Source: Georgenia sp. TF02-10 (lineage in GTDB: Bacteria; Actinomycetota; Actinomycetes; Actinomycetales; Actinomycetaceae). From it: a stretch of DNA of 64,000 nucleotides. The notes under the pieces are model-generated. The model made no database searches, had not been told where the DNA came from, and saw only the letters and a list, made by a program, of their open reading frames with translations. Below are positions 23,136 to 32,415 of this stretch, piece after piece. A program made the position numbers and the translations under genes. The number at the start of each line of letters is the position of its first letter. Within the stretch, counting starts at the first letter, position 1. The stretch covers positions 558,001-622,000 of the forward strand of contig NZ_CP094289.1 in the NCBI RefSeq assembly GCF_022759505.1, in the 5' to 3' direction.

Positions 23136-23861
23136 GTGCCACCGTTCGTCACCGACACGATGCTGACCGAGCTGTCCCTGCTCCTGGTCGCGTTCGTGCT
23201 GTCCGCCCTCATCGGGATCGAGCGGCAGGTGCGCCAGAAGGCGGCGGGCTTCCGCACGCACGTGCTGGTGGGCACCGGGTCCGCCGCGTTCACGCTGGTC
23301 TCCGCCTTCGGCTTCACCGCCGTGCTCGGCGAGGACGTGGTGCTGGACCCGTCGCGGATCGCGGCGCAGATCGTCACCGGGATCGGCTTCCTCGGCGCCG
23401 GGGTGATCTTCACCCGCCGTGACGTCGTCCGCGGCCTGACGACGGCGGCGACCATCTGGGTCTCGGCCGCCGTCGGCATGGCCGCCGGTTCCGGCATGGT
23501 GGCCCTCGCCGTGGCGCTGACCGCCCTGCACCTGTTCACCCTCGTCGCGCTCGCGCCGCTCGTGCGCCGCATCCCCACCGCGGACCGCAACCGGGTGCTG
23601 CGCGTCGCCTACCCCGACGGGCACGGCATCCTGCGGCAGGTGCTCGAGACGGCCACCGCGATGGGTTTCACCGCCTCGGTCATCGGGACCAGCCGGGAGC
23701 CGGCCGGGGAGGGCGCCATGGTGGTGATGGACATCCGGTTCCGCGGCCGGCCGCCGCTGCGCGACCTGGTGCCGGCCATCGGGGAGGTCGACGGCGTCCG
23801 CTCCGTCCGGATCCGGGCGAGCGACGGCGACGACGGTCGGGACGACGACGACCAGGACTGA
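23136..23861 (+). CDS. MgtC/SapB-family membrane protein
   Basis: 241 aa. The N-terminal half has four to five membrane helices with the family signature IGIERQVRQKAAGFRTHVLVGTGSA near the start and TGIGFLGAGVIF in the middle. The soluble C-terminal ACT-like half (about 150-230) ends in a D/G-rich tail. MgtC-type proteins influence Mg2+ homeostasis and the F1Fo-ATPase in pathogens; the role here is unknown. GTG start 7 nt after a TAGGGT -10 box, so probably leaderless. Divergent from moeB. Confidence 0.88.
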   Translation: MPPFVTDTMLTELSLLLVAFVLSALIGIERQVRQKAAGFRTHVLVGTGSAAFTLVSAFGFTAVLGEDVVLDPSRIAAQIVTGIGFLGAGVIFTRRDVVRGLTTAATIWVSAAVGMAAGSGMVALAVALTALHLFTLVALAPLVRRIPTADRNRVLRVAYPDGHGILRQVLETATAMGFTASVIGTSREPAGEGAMVVMDIRFRGRPPLRDLVPAIGEVDGVRSVRIRASDGDDGRDDDDQD

Positions 23862-23903
23862 GACCCGGGCCGGGGTCGAGTGACATCGGTGTGCGGCCGG
23901 GCC

Positions 23904-23975
23904 CGACGACGTGGTGCCCGGCCCGACCCGACGACGTGGTGCCCGGCCCGGCCCGACGACATGGTGCCCGGCCGC
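23904..23975 (+). repeat. 25-bp tandem repeat, three copies
   Basis: Units starting CGACGACGTGGTGCCCGG at 23904, 23929 and 23954 (ATGG in the third) with an exact 25-bp period. They occupy the 220-bp gap between the MgtC-like and MarR genes. There is no coding sense. Confidence 0.8.
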
Positions 23976-24047
23976 TGCCCGGCCCGCCGCCGTCGTCGTC
24001 GGGACCTTCGTCCCTGGCGCCGTGACCGAGAAGACAGCCGCCGAAGA

Positions 24048-24076
24048 TTACATGCGTGCTGCACGTAACCTACGAT
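24048..24076 (+). promoter_or_regulatory. MarR operator and leaderless promoter
   Basis: TTACATGC-N5-GCACGTAA (24048-24068) is an 8+8 palindrome with one mismatch. It abuts the -10 TACGAT (24071-24076), with the marR ATG 7 nt later. The position fits autorepression of the MarR-DHA2 operon. Confidence 0.7.
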
Positions 24077-24083
24077 TGCCCGT

Positions 24084-24560
24084 ATGCCAGAACTGTCCGC
24101 CGAGCACATGCGTGCCTCCGCACGGGTGGTCGAGCAGGTGTCCCTCATCGGCCGCCGCAGCCGGATCATCTCCGCCGAGGTCGCCCACCAGGTCGGGCTC
24201 CAGCCGGCCCAGGTCGGCGTCCTCCTGAAGACCGCCCGGGTGGGGGAGATGCGGGTGGCCGACCTCGCCGAGCAGATGCTCGTCGACCCCTCCGTGATCA
24301 GCCGTCAGATCAGCTATCTGGAGAACGCCGGGCTGCTGGTGCGGCGCCCGGACCCGGAGGACCGCCGCGCCAGCCTCGTCTCGGTCAGCGACGCCGGCCG
24401 GGCGCTCGCCGAGCGGGTCCACGGCTTGCACGGGGAGGCGATCTCGGCGACGCTCAGTGACTGGACCGTCGAGGAGATCGACGAGGTCGGCGCCGCGCTC
24501 GAACGGCTCAACACCGCGACCGAGCAGGCGCACCGGCGCCCGGCGGAGGTGACCGCGTGA
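24084..24560 (+). CDS. MarR-family transcriptional regulator
   Basis: 158 aa. The winged HTH lies at about residues 50-105: MRVADLAEQMLVDPSVISRQISYLE, then the wing RRPDPEDRRASLVSVS. Its stop overlaps the start of a DHA2 efflux gene (GTGA), and GGAGGTGA lies inside its end as that gene's ribosome site. It most likely represses the pair until a drug-like ligand binds. Confidence 0.9.
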   Translation: MPELSAEHMRASARVVEQVSLIGRRSRIISAEVAHQVGLQPAQVGVLLKTARVGEMRVADLAEQMLVDPSVISRQISYLENAGLLVRRPDPEDRRASLVSVSDAGRALAERVHGLHGEAISATLSDWTVEEIDEVGAALERLNTATEQAHRRPAEVTA

Positions 24561-26494
24561 AGCGCGAGCGCGACCTGACCAGCAAGCGCGTCTACGCCGG
24601 CATGAGCCCGGAGCAGGCGCGGGCGGCCGACGCCGAGCACCAGCAGATCCTCAAGGTCCTCACCGGGCTGCTGCTCACGCTCTTCGTCGCGATGGTCGCC
24701 AACACCATCGTCGGCAACGCCCTGCCGGTGATCGTCGCCGAGATCGGCGGCACCCAGCAGCAGTACACCTGGATCATCACCGCCGCCATCCTCGCCTCGA
24801 CGGCCGTGACGCCGATCGCCGGGAAGCTCGCCGACCTGACCGACAAGAAGAAGCTCCTCCTCTTCGCGATGGGCCTCTTCACCCTCGGCAGCCTGCTGTC
24901 CGGGGCGGCGACGTCGGCCGCGATGCTCATCGGCGTCCGGGTCCTGCAGGGACTGGGCATGGGCGCGCTCCAGGTCCTCGTGCAGATCATCATCGCCACG
25001 ATCATCCCGCCGCGGCAGCGCGGCCGGTACAACGGCTACATGGGCGCGGTCATCGCCGTCGCCACCGTGTCCGGCCCGCTCCTCGGCGGCATCATCGTCG
25101 ACGTCCCGTGGCTGGGCTGGCGCTGGTGCTACTGGAGCGCCGTCCCGTTCATGGTCTTCGCCATGTACGTCACCTGGCGCAACCTGAAGGTCCCCGCCGG
25201 CGGGCGCCCGGGCGCGAAGGTCGACTGGCTCGGCGCGGCGCTCATCTCGATCGCGGCGACCGTCCTGCTGGTGTGGGTCTCCTTCGCCGACCACGAGTTC
25301 CCGTGGGGCTCGTGGCAGACCGCCGTCATGCTCGGCGTCGTCGTCCTCGCGGCGGTGCTGTTCGTCCTCGTCGAGCGGCGGGCCGAGGAGCCGGTCGTGC
25401 CGATCAGCATCATCACCGAGCGCACCACCGTCCTCGCGATCATCGCGAGCCTCGCCGTCGGCACCGTGATGTTCGGCGCCAACGTCTTCCTCGGCCAGTA
25501 CTTCCAGATCGGCCGCGGGTACAGCCCGACGGTCTCCGGCTGGCTGGGCCTGCCCCTCATGCTCGGCCTGCTGATCTCCTCCACCCTCGCCGGCCGCCTC
25601 GTCACCGCGACCGGGCGGTGGAAGCCGTACGTCGTCGGCGGCTCCGCCCTGCTCGCCGTCGGCATCGGGCTAATGGCCACGGTGGGGGCGACGACGTCCC
25701 TGGTCCTCATCGGTGTCTACCTCTTCGTCGCCGGCATCGGCCTCGGCGCCTCGATGCAGAACCTCGTCCTCGCGGTGCAGAACACCGTGCCGGTCAGCGA
25801 CGTCGGCGCGGCGACGTCGACCGTGACGTTCTTCCGCACCCTCGGCGGCGCGACCGGCATCCAGGTGCTCGGCGCCCTGTACGCCCTGCGGGTTACCGAC
25901 CTCGCCCGGGACCGGCTCGCCGCGCAGGGCCTGGACACCTCGGCGATTGACGCCTCGACCTCCTCCCTCGACCTCAGCCAGGTGCCCGAGCCGGTGGCCG
26001 GCATCATCACGACGGCGTACGGGGACGGTATCGGCATCGTCTTCACCATCGCTGCCGCGGCGGCGGTGCTCGGGCTCGTGGCCGTGAGCTTCATGCGCGG
26101 CACGGAGCTGCGCAACACCTGGGACGTGCCCGCCGACAGCCGCAGGGTCATCGAGTCCGACGCCGGCCCGGGCACGGTCGCGGCGCCCGGCGACGTCACC
26201 CCGGCGACCACCGCCGCCGTCGACCAGGACGGCGGCCGGCCCGCCGACGAGGCCGCCGGGCGTGGCGGCGGAGCGGGCGCTACCGCCGTCACCGCCAGCG
26301 GATCCGGCTCGGTCGATGGCGTCCGGGACGCTGACGGCGCCGCCGACAGCAGCACCACTCGGCCTGCCCGCGGGCCCGACGAGGGTCGGGCCGACCCCGG
26401 CACTACCCGGCCCGCCCCCGAGCGCGACGGCGACCGGGCCGACGGCACGGGAGCGGCACCGGAGGGCTGGCCGTCCACGCGGCGCGAGGGCTGA
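24557..26494 (+). CDS. DHA2-family (EmrB/QacA-like) MFS efflux transporter
   Basis: 645 aa. Thirteen to fourteen membrane helices can be traced between about residues 30 and 520. Motif A is GKLADLTDKKK, motif C-like GATSTVTFFRTLGGATGIQ follows in the second half, and GPLLGGIIVD marks the antiporter region. It exports hydrophobic drugs in exchange for protons. The last ~120 residues are a hydrophilic D/G/A/T/R-rich tail with no fold I recognise, long for the family. An anti-SD match GGAGGTGA sits 6 nt before the GTG start. Confidence 0.92.
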   Translation: MKRERDLTSKRVYAGMSPEQARAADAEHQQILKVLTGLLLTLFVAMVANTIVGNALPVIVAEIGGTQQQYTWIITAAILASTAVTPIAGKLADLTDKKKLLLFAMGLFTLGSLLSGAATSAAMLIGVRVLQGLGMGALQVLVQIIIATIIPPRQRGRYNGYMGAVIAVATVSGPLLGGIIVDVPWLGWRWCYWSAVPFMVFAMYVTWRNLKVPAGGRPGAKVDWLGAALISIAATVLLVWVSFADHEFPWGSWQTAVMLGVVVLAAVLFVLVERRAEEPVVPISIITERTTVLAIIASLAVGTVMFGANVFLGQYFQIGRGYSPTVSGWLGLPLMLGLLISSTLAGRLVTATGRWKPYVVGGSALLAVGIGLMATVGATTSLVLIGVYLFVAGIGLGASMQNLVLAVQNTVPVSDVGAATSTVTFFRTLGGATGIQVLGALYALRVTDLARDRLAAQGLDTSAIDASTSSLDLSQVPEPVAGIITTAYGDGIGIVFTIAAAAAVLGLVAVSFMRGTELRNTWDVPADSRRVIESDAGPGTVAAPGDVTPATTAAVDQDGGRPADEAAGRGGGAGATAVTASGSGSVDGVRDADGAADSSTTRPARGPDEGRADPGTTRPAPERDGDRADGTGAAPEGWPSTRREG

Positions 26495-26545
26495 CCGGGC
26501 GGCGAACCACGCGGATCACCAACGGGCGAGCGGGCGGGGCGAGGT

Positions 26546-27550
26546 CTAGCGAGCCCGCTCCTGAGCGTCCGGCTCCCGGCTCGGCAGCGGCGTCCGCTCC
26601 AGCGCCCACCCGATCACCGACCGCGTGTAGTGCTCCCGGGCCGGGCCGGGGGACAGCGCGAGGTCGTGGATCCCGCCGGGGACCTGCAGGACCGTGACGT
26701 CCTCGCCGAGCTGCCCGGCCCGGGCGAGCATCTGGCCGGGGTCGAGGACGACGTCGGTGCTGGTCACCTCCGCCGGTCCGGGGTGGCGCTTGTCCCCGCG
26801 CCGGGCCGCGCAGGCGAGCAGGACCGGCGCGGTGACGCCGAGGCCGCGGGCGACCTCGGCGTGGGCGCGGCGCACGGTGCGCACGAACCCGGCGCGCCCC
26901 GGGAAGCCCGCGTGCGGCTTGAGGGTCAGGTCGTAGTCCCACTCCCCGCCCGTGCCGGCGTGCAGGTGGCGCCCGTACGCCGTGCCGATCGCGCCCACCG
27001 GCAGGCTCGGCAGCCACCGCCCGACCCGGTCCACGGCGGCGGTGAGCGGCACCCGTCGGAACCAGTTCTCGTTGAGGTCCAGCCACGGGGAGTTCAGGAC
27101 GACGGCGTCCACGGTGCCGGGGTGGTCGGCCGCCCACAGCAACGCCTGGAGCCCGCCGGTGGAGTGGCCGAGGAGGACGACCGGCCGCGGCCCGCGCTCG
27201 CGGATCAGGTCCAGCGCCTTGCCCATCTCCTCCGCCCGCACGCGCAGGTCCCGCACGTCGTCGGGGCGCGGGTGCCCATTGATGGACCGGCCCGACCGGC
27301 GCATGTCGAGGGCGTAGAAGTCGAAACCGGCGTCGATCCACGCCTGCGCGTGGTCCGCCTGGAAGAAGTAGTCGACGAACCCGGGCAGGTACAGCACCGC
27401 CCGGGGGGCGGACCCCGCGTCCTCCTGGTGGACGAGCGTGGCGACGTCAGGCGCGGACGGCTCCTCGCCGCCGTCGCGCCGGTCCCCGAGGGGGATCGTG
27501 CGGGCCATCCAGGGCGGGCCGAGCAGGTCCGGGACGGCGTCGGCGGTCAT
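26546..27550 (-). CDS. Alpha/beta hydrolase, monoacylglycerol-lipase-like
   Basis: 334 aa. The oxyanion segment YLPGFVDYFFQ leads into the nucleophile elbow GHSTGG (Ser130). A late IHDLAL carries the likely catalytic His, with an Asp around VVLDPG. This is the Hydrolase_4/lysophospholipase pattern. No signal peptide, so cytoplasmic. The substrate is unknown. The gene is convergent with the DHA2 transporter gene and divergent from metZ. Confidence 0.83.
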   Translation of the reverse strand: MTADAVPDLLGPPWMARTIPLGDRRDGGEEPSAPDVATLVHQEDAGSAPRAVLYLPGFVDYFFQADHAQAWIDAGFDFYALDMRRSGRSINGHPRPDDVRDLRVRAEEMGKALDLIRERGPRPVVLLGHSTGGLQALLWAADHPGTVDAVVLNSPWLDLNENWFRRVPLTAAVDRVGRWLPSLPVGAIGTAYGRHLHAGTGGEWDYDLTLKPHAGFPGRAGFVRTVRRAHAEVARGLGVTAPVLLACAARRGDKRHPGPAEVTSTDVVLDPGQMLARAGQLGEDVTVLQVPGGIHDLALSPGPAREHYTRSVIGWALERTPLPSREPDAQERAR

Positions 27551-27826
27551 GGCCCGATGATGGCAGGCGCCGGGCCGAGGCGTGCCCGGGCGTGCTCGGG
27601 CTGGTCCCGCCCGCGTGCCGGGCGACGTTGGGGGGCCGGGCTGGTGCGGGCCGTTGCGGGCAGACCCGCCGGCCCCCTCAGCGCCCGCGCCGTCCCAGGC
27701 GACGGACGCACAGCGGGTACGGTCTCACGATCCGGGCCGGGCGCCGTCGGCGTCGCCAGCACGACCGGTGGCCGGGCCACGATCGACGGACCGGAGGGGC
27801 GCCGCGCCCCCGGAGAGGAGGAAGCC

Positions 27827-29092
27827 GTGACCGACCCCAGCTGTTGTCCCGACGGCTACGGCCCCGCCACGCTCGCCGTTCATGGCGGGCACCACCGCAC
27901 CGCCTTCCAGGAGACGGCCGAGGGCCTGTTCCTCACCTCCGGGTTCGTCTACGACCGGGCGGCCCAGGCCGAGGCGGCATTCGCGGAGGAGATCGACCGG
28001 TACACCTACTCGCGCTACACCAACCCGACCGTGACGACCTTCGAGGAGCGGCTCGCGCTCGTCGAGGGCGCCGAGGACTGCTACGCCACGGCCAGCGGCA
28101 TGGCCGCCGTCTTCGCCGCCGTCGCGTCCCTGGTCCGCGCCGGGTGCCGCGTCGTCGCCGCGCGCGAGCTCTTCGGCTCCAGCCTGGTCCTCCTCAGCGA
28201 GACCCTCGCCGGGTGGGGCGTGCGCACCGACTTCGTCGACGGCACCGACCTCGGCCAGTGGGCCGCGGCGCTGGCGACGCCGGCCGACGTCGTCTTCCTC
28301 GAGACCCCGTCCAACCCGGCGCTGGACGTCCTCGACCTGCGCGCGATCGCCGGCCTCGCCCACGCCGCGGGCGCTCGGGTCGTCGTCGACAACGTCTTCG
28401 CCACGCCGGTCCTGCAGCGCCCCCTCGCGCTCGGCGCCGACGTGGTCGTGTACTCGGCGACGAAGCACATCGACGGGCAGGGCCGGGTGATGGGCGGCGC
28501 GGTGCTGGGCCGGCGCGCCTTCGTCCGCGGGCCGCTGCAGGACTTCCTGCGGACGACCGGGCCCACCCTCGCCCCGTTCAACGCCTGGGTGCTGGCCAAG
28601 GGCCTGGAGACGATGGCGCTGCGGGTCCGCGCCCAGTCCGCGGCGGCCCTCGAGCTCGCCGCCTGGCTGGAGCAGCAGCCGGGGGTGGCGGCGGTGCGCT
28701 ACCCGTTCCTGCCCTCCCACCCTCAGCACGACCTCGCCCGGGCGCAGATGTCCGCCGGCGGCACGATCGTCACCCTGACCCTCGCCAGTGCGGCCGGTCC
28801 CGACGACGACCCGGCCGACGACGTCGCCCGCACCTTCGCGTTCATCGACGCCCTACGGCTGGTGGCCATCGCGAACAACCTGGGCGACACCAAGTCGATG
28901 GTCACCCACCCGGCCACGACCACCCACCGGCGGGTGCCGCCGGACCTGCGGTGGCGCCAGGGCATCCGGCCGACGACCGTGCGGCTGTCCGTCGGGCTGG
29001 AGGACGTGGTGGACCTGCGCGCGGACCTCGACGCCGCGCTCGGGGCGTTCCGCGGCGCGCCGGCCGGCAGCCGTCAGCCGGCGACGCCGTAG
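27827..29092 (+). CDS. metZ: O-succinylhomoserine sulfhydrylase-type PLP enzyme
   Basis: 421 aa Cys/Met metabolism PLP enzyme. [39 protein letters not shown] and the PLP lysine in [12 protein letters not shown] (K213) are seen. [17 protein letters not shown] near the end is typical of MetZ. It would make homocysteine directly from O-succinyl- or O-acetylhomoserine and sulfide. GTG start with GAGAGGAGGAAG just upstream. A GC hairpin (GGGGCGC-C-GCGCCCC) lies in the leader directly before the ribosome site and could modulate translation. The 3' end overlaps upp by 19 bp in convergent orientation. Confidence 0.87.
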   Translation: MTDPSCCPDGYGPATLAVHGGHHRTAFQETAEGLFLTSGFVYDRAAQAEAAFAEEIDRYTYSRYTNPTVTTFEERLALVEGAEDCYATASGMAAVFAAVASLVRAGCRVVAARELFGSSLVLLSETLAGWGVRTDFVDGTDLGQWAAALATPADVVFLETPSNPALDVLDLRAIAGLAHAAGARVVVDNVFATPVLQRPLALGADVVVYSATKHIDGQGRVMGGAVLGRRAFVRGPLQDFLRTTGPTLAPFNAWVLAKGLETMALRVRAQSAAALELAAWLEQQPGVAAVRYPFLPSHPQHDLARAQMSAGGTIVTLTLASAAGPDDDPADDVARTFAFIDALRLVAIANNLGDTKSMVTHPATTTHRRVPPDLRWRQGIRPTTVRLSVGLEDVVDLRADLDAALGAFRGAPAGSRQPATP

Positions 29093-29712
29093 AGCCGGTC
29101 CCCGGCGTCGCCCAGCCCGGGCACGATGTAGGCCCGCTCGTCCAGGCGCTCGTCGACGGCGGCGGTGACGATGGTGACGTCCCCGCGCTCGCCGATCGCC
29201 TGGTCCAGCGTCCGCAGCCCCTCGGGGGCGGCGAGCAGGCAGATCGCCGTGACGTCCTGGGCGCCGCGGGCGAGCAGGTAGTTGATCGCCGCCTCCAGCG
29301 TGTGGCCGGTGGCGAGCATGGGGTCGAGCACGTAGCACTGGCGGGCGGTGAGGTCGTCCGGCAGGCGGTTGGCGTAGGTGATCGCCTCCAGGGTGCGCTC
29401 GTCGCGCTGCATCCCCAGGAACCCGACCTCGGCGGTGGGCAGCAGCCGCGTCATCCCCTCGAGCATGCCCAGCCCGGCCCGCAGGATCGGCACGACCACC
29501 GGCCGCGGGGCGGCCAGGTGCACCCCGACCGCCGGCGCGACCGGCGTGGTGACCTCCACCCGCTCCACCCGGACGTCCCGGGTGGCCTCGTACGCCAGCA
29601 GCGTCACGAGCTCGTCGACCAGGAGCCGGAACGTCGGGGACTCGGTGCGCTCGTCCCGCAGGACGGTGAGCTTGTGGGCAATGAGCGGATGGTCCGCGAC
29701 GTGCAGGCGCAT
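29074..29712 (-). CDS. upp: Uracil phosphoribosyltransferase
   Basis: 212 aa, full length. The PRPP loop is [17 protein letters not shown], the N-terminal half has [13 protein letters not shown] and the C-terminal uracil-binding region ends [15 protein letters not shown]. It salvages uracil to UMP. Start ATG 7 nt after a TACGTT -10 box. Divergent from tadA with only 34 bp between start codons. Confidence 0.95.
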   Translation of the reverse strand: MRLHVADHPLIAHKLTVLRDERTESPTFRLLVDELVTLLAYEATRDVRVERVEVTTPVAPAVGVHLAAPRPVVVPILRAGLGMLEGMTRLLPTAEVGFLGMQRDERTLEAITYANRLPDDLTARQCYVLDPMLATGHTLEAAINYLLARGAQDVTAICLLAAPEGLRTLDQAIGERGDVTIVTAAVDERLDERAYIVPGLGDAGDRLYGVAG

Positions 29713-29719
29713 GGGGCCA

Positions 29720-29729
29720 AACGTACCGT
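29720..29729. promoter_or_regulatory. Overlapping divergent -10 boxes of upp and tadA
   Basis: In AACGTACCGT, the minus strand reads TACGTT for upp (29720-29725) and the plus strand TACCGT (29724-29729) for tadA. The two share two bases, so one polymerase would exclude the other. Confidence 0.5.
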
Positions 29730-29746
29730 CCGGGCATGATGGCCCC

Positions 29747-30376
29747 ATGGGACCGCACCCCGCTGCCGGGCCGCCGACGGCGGCCGCCGGGCTGCCGCCG
29801 TCGACTGCTGCTGGGCAGCCCTCTCCCGCTGCCGGGCTGACCCCGCCGGCCGCCGGGCTGACCCCGCCGGCCGCCGGGCTGACCCCGCCCGCCGCCGGGT
29901 CGCCGTCGCCCGCTGTGGACACGAAGATCGACGTGGCGATGGCGGAGGCGCTCGACCTGGCCCGCCAGGCGCCAGGCACCGGTGACGTCCCGGTCGGTGC
30001 GGTCGTCGTCGGCCCGGACGGCTCCGTGCTGGGCCGGGGGCGCAACCGGCGGGAGGCCGACGGCGACCCGACGGCGCACGCCGAGATCCTCGCCCTGCGC
30101 CAGGCCGCGGCCGCCGCCGGGACGTGGCGGCTGGCCGGCTGCACGCTGGTGGTCACCCTGGAGCCGTGCACGATGTGTGCCGGCGCGGTCGTGCTCGCCC
30201 GGCTCGACCGAGTCGTTCTCGGGGCGTGGGACCCCAAGGCCGGCGCCGCCGGCTCGGTGCGCGACGTCCTCCGCGACGCCCGGCTCAACCACCGGGTGGC
30301 CGTCGTCGGCGGGGTCCGGGCGGCCGAGAGCGCCGCGCTCCTGCAGGACTTCTTCAGCACGAGGAGGCAGCCATGA
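29747..30376 (+). CDS. tadA: tRNA-specific adenosine deaminase TadA
   Basis: 209 aa from this ATG; the core enzyme is about 150 aa. The zinc site is HAE (in [12 protein letters not shown]) and PCTMC, with the catalytic Glu in HAE. It deaminates A34 of tRNA-Arg(ACG) to inosine. The N-terminal ~55 residues are P/A/G-rich, made by a 21-bp tandem repeat (AGLTPPA units, 29831-29893), and may not be translated. A start around the GTG/ATG near 29914-29938 is a sensible alternative. It overlaps acyP by 4 bp. Confidence 0.85.
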   Translation: MGPHPAAGPPTAAAGLPPSTAAGQPSPAAGLTPPAAGLTPPAAGLTPPAAGSPSPAVDTKIDVAMAEALDLARQAPGTGDVPVGAVVVGPDGSVLGRGRNRREADGDPTAHAEILALRQAAAAAGTWRLAGCTLVVTLEPCTMCAGAVVLARLDRVVLGAWDPKAGAAGSVRDVLRDARLNHRVAVVGGVRAAESAALLQDFFSTRRQP

Positions 30377-30639
30377 TCCGTCGTCGGCTCCGGGTCCACG
30401 GCTTCGTCCAGGGGGTCGGCTACCGGTACTCCTGCCAGGCGGAGGCCCAGCGCCTCGGCCTGGCCGGGTGGGCGGAGAACCGCCCGGACGGGACGGTAGA
30501 GGTGGTGGTCGAGGGCGGCGAGGAGGACGTCGCGGCGCTGGTGGACTGGGCGCGGCGCGGCCCGCGCCACGCCGAGGTCAGCCAGGTGGACGTCGCGGCG
30601 GAGGAGCCGGCCGGGCTGTCCGGCTTCGAGACCCGCTAG
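30373..30639 (+). CDS. acyP: Acylphosphatase
   Basis: 88 aa, typical size. The active site is visible as GFVQGVGYR (phosphate-binding Arg) and NRPDGTVEV (catalytic Asn). It hydrolyses acyl phosphates such as carbamoyl- or 1,3-bisphosphoglycerate. GAGGAGG precedes the ATG; the start overlaps the tadA stop (ATGA). Confidence 0.93.
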   Translation: MIRRRLRVHGFVQGVGYRYSCQAEAQRLGLAGWAENRPDGTVEVVVEGGEEDVAALVDWARRGPRHAEVSQVDVAAEEPAGLSGFETR

Positions 30640-30704
30640 TCCGGGCCGGCCCTCCGAGACCCGAGCAGCCACCCGGTGCCGCCCGGGGCCCCGGTCGGCC
30701 CGGG

Positions 30705-31607
30705 TCAGCGTTGGTCCGCGACCGGGTCACCTGCCTGCTGCCGGTACAGCCCGTCACCGCCCGCCGGAGCCAGCCGGTCGGCCAGCGCGACCAGGACCGG
30801 CGTGGTGCCGGCGTCGATCTTGACCGTGGCGAGATCGTCCCCCCGGGTGGTGCCGCGGTTGACGATGACGATCGGCCGGCCGGTGCGGGCGGCGTGCCGG
30901 ACGAAGCGGAGCCCGCTGAGCACGGTGAGGGAGGAGCCGGCGACCAGGAGGGCGTCCGCCTCGTCGACCAGCTCGAGGGCCGCCGCCACCCGCGGGCGGG
31001 GCACGTTCTCCCCGAAGAAGACGATGTTGGGCTTGAGCATCCCGCCGCAGACCGGGCAGGGCGCCACCCGGAAGTCCTCGGTCTCCTCCACCACCGCGTC
31101 GGCGTCCGGGGCGATCTCGACGTCGGCCACGACGCGGTCGACGAAGCCCGGGTTCAGCGCGTCAAGCCGCTCGTGCAGCACGGACCGGGGCTCCACGTGG
31201 CCGCAGTTCAGGCAGACGACCTCGTTGTAGTGCCCGTGCAGGTCGATGACCCGGCGGGACCCGGCCGCCTGGTGGAGCAGGTCGACGTTCTGGGTGATCA
31301 CCCCGACGACGACCCCGGCCTGCTCCAGCCGGGCCAGCGCCCGGTGGCCGGCGTTGGGGGCCGTCTCGCGCATGTGGTGCCAGCCGACGTGGTTGCGGGC
31401 CCAGTAGTGCCGGCGGAACCGCTCGTCGCCGACGAACTGCTGGAAGGTGATCGGCCGCCGCGGCGGGGAGTCCGGGCCGCGGTAGTCCGGGAGGCCGGAG
31501 TCGGTGGAGATGCCAGCGCCGGTGAGCACCGCGACGCGGCGCCCGGCGAGCACCTCGACGGCGCGGTCGAGGAGCGCCGCCGGTGCCTCCGGGCCTGAGC
31601 TGGTCAT
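30705..31607 (-). CDS. Sir2-family NAD-dependent protein deacylase
   Basis: 300 aa sirtuin. NAD-binding GAGIST (30-35) with [13 protein letters not shown] (104-108), the catalytic His in DLHGH (H123), and a zinc ribbon CLNC (131-134) ... [14 protein letters not shown] and GSSLTVLSG complete the fold. It removes acyl groups from lysines using NAD. Convergent with acyP; the class (CobB-like or bacterial class II) is not certain by eye. Confidence 0.93.
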   Translation of the reverse strand: MTSSGPEAPAALLDRAVEVLAGRRVAVLTGAGISTDSGLPDYRGPDSPPRRPITFQQFVGDERFRRHYWARNHVGWHHMRETAPNAGHRALARLEQAGVVVGVITQNVDLLHQAAGSRRVIDLHGHYNEVVCLNCGHVEPRSVLHERLDALNPGFVDRVVADVEIAPDADAVVEETEDFRVAPCPVCGGMLKPNIVFFGENVPRPRVAAALELVDEADALLVAGSSLTVLSGLRFVRHAARTGRPIVIVNRGTTRGDDLATVKIDAGTTPVLVALADRLAPAGGDGLYRQQAGDPVADQR

Positions 31608-31781
31608 CCCAGCAGGCTACGGCGGGGCGACCCCGCCGGCATGGGGCGTAGGTGCGACTCTGGGGCAGCGGGCACGGGTCGGGGTCACCGGTCCCGCCGC
31701 GCGGCGGCGCGTGGATGGGGTGGTCCGCTGCCGGAGGGCGTTTGGGAGCCCTCCGCCCTGGCGGGTAGCATCGTCCGCCGG

Positions 31782-31867
31782 GGTAGCGTGTCCGAGCGGC
31801 CTAAGGAGCACGCCTCGAAAGCGTGTGAGGTTCATAGCCTCCGTGGGTTCAAATCCCACCGCTACCG
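31782..31867 (+). tRNA. tRNA-Ser (anticodon CGA)
   Basis: GGTAGCG pairs with CGCTACC to close the acceptor stem. The anticodon loop CTCGAAA gives CGA. A long variable arm and GGTTCAAATCCC T-loop are present. No CCA is encoded. It forms the left edge of an accessory region. Confidence 0.95.
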
Positions 31868-31871
31868 CCGA

Positions 31872-31920
31872 ACGAAGGGGCCCCCATCCTCAGAATCCTG
31901 CCGGATGTGGGGCCCTTCGT
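31872..31920 (+). terminator. Hairpin terminator after tRNA-Ser(CGA)
   Basis: ACGAAGGGGCCCCCATCC pairs with GGATGTGGGGCCCTTCGT with two mismatches. It starts 5 nt after the tRNA end. Confidence 0.8.
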
Positions 31921-32022
31921 CGTACCGGACCCTGCACCCCACCCGTCCGTCGGCCGGGACGGCGACGGAGCGCGGCCCGGATCAGCTCCGGACCGCCCTG
32001 TCGTACCGCTCGAGGGGCACGC

Positions 32023-32331
32023 TCAGCGCGTCGCAAATTCCTTCCTGCCGTGCTTCTGCGTGTCACGCCGTACCGCCGCGATGAGCGCCGCGAGCTCGGG
32101 CACGACCTGCGGCTCCTCGGCGAGGGCGGTCTCGACCTGGTCGAGCTCGCGAGGGGTGAGGCGGATGACGCGGTCGCGGAGCAGGACCTCGCGGGCGCGC
32201 TCCATGGCGGCGCCGAGCACGAAGGCGGACACGTCCTGCTGCTGAGCGGCTGCGGCTTCGCGGATCGTAGCGAGCGCTTCGGGGGACAGGCGCATGTTCA
32301 GGCGCTCTGACCGCACGTCTGCGGTGGGCAT
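32023..32331 (-). CDS. DUF1778 (TacA-like) antitoxin
   Basis: 102 aa. A ribbon-helix-helix N-terminus (RSERLNMRLSPEALATIREAA) followed by SAFVLGAAMERAREVL and a toxin-wrapping tail is the DUF1778 pattern. It should neutralise the GNAT toxin encoded just upstream on the same strand and bind the palindromes between them. GAGAGGTG lies 5 nt before the ATG. The usual order is antitoxin first; here it comes second with its own promoter. Confidence 0.85.
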   Translation of the reverse strand: MPTADVRSERLNMRLSPEALATIREAAAAQQQDVSAFVLGAAMERAREVLLRDRVIRLTPRELDQVETALAEEPQVVPELAALIAAVRRDTQKHGRKEFATR

Positions 32332-32379
32332 ACTGACACCTCTCGTGTCACGCGTTGGATGACTCTGCTGTCTCTGGGC

Positions 32380-32415
32380 GTACAGCCACTGTACGCACCT
32401 GGTGCGTACGGTCAA
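32380..32415 (-). promoter_or_regulatory. Antitoxin promoter with nested operator palindromes
   Basis: On the minus strand TTGACC (32415-32410), 16 bp, TACAGT (32393-32388). The spacer is itself part of the perfect palindrome GTACGCACC-T-GGTGCGTAC (32391-32409), and GTACAG-CCA-CTGTAC (32380-32394) overlaps the -10. The -35 overlaps the toxin stop codon. Confidence 0.75.

Noticed and set aside
23904-23975. Possible CRISPR array (regular repeats)
   Set aside because: The units are contiguous with no unique spacers, and there are no cas genes. The same applies to the repeats at 13036, 29831 and 44471.
27551-27826. Possible SAM riboswitch upstream of metZ
   Set aside because: The leader has a GC hairpin, but I could not match the conserved blocks of SAM-I, SAM-II or SAM-IV aptamers. 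A covariance-model scan would decide.
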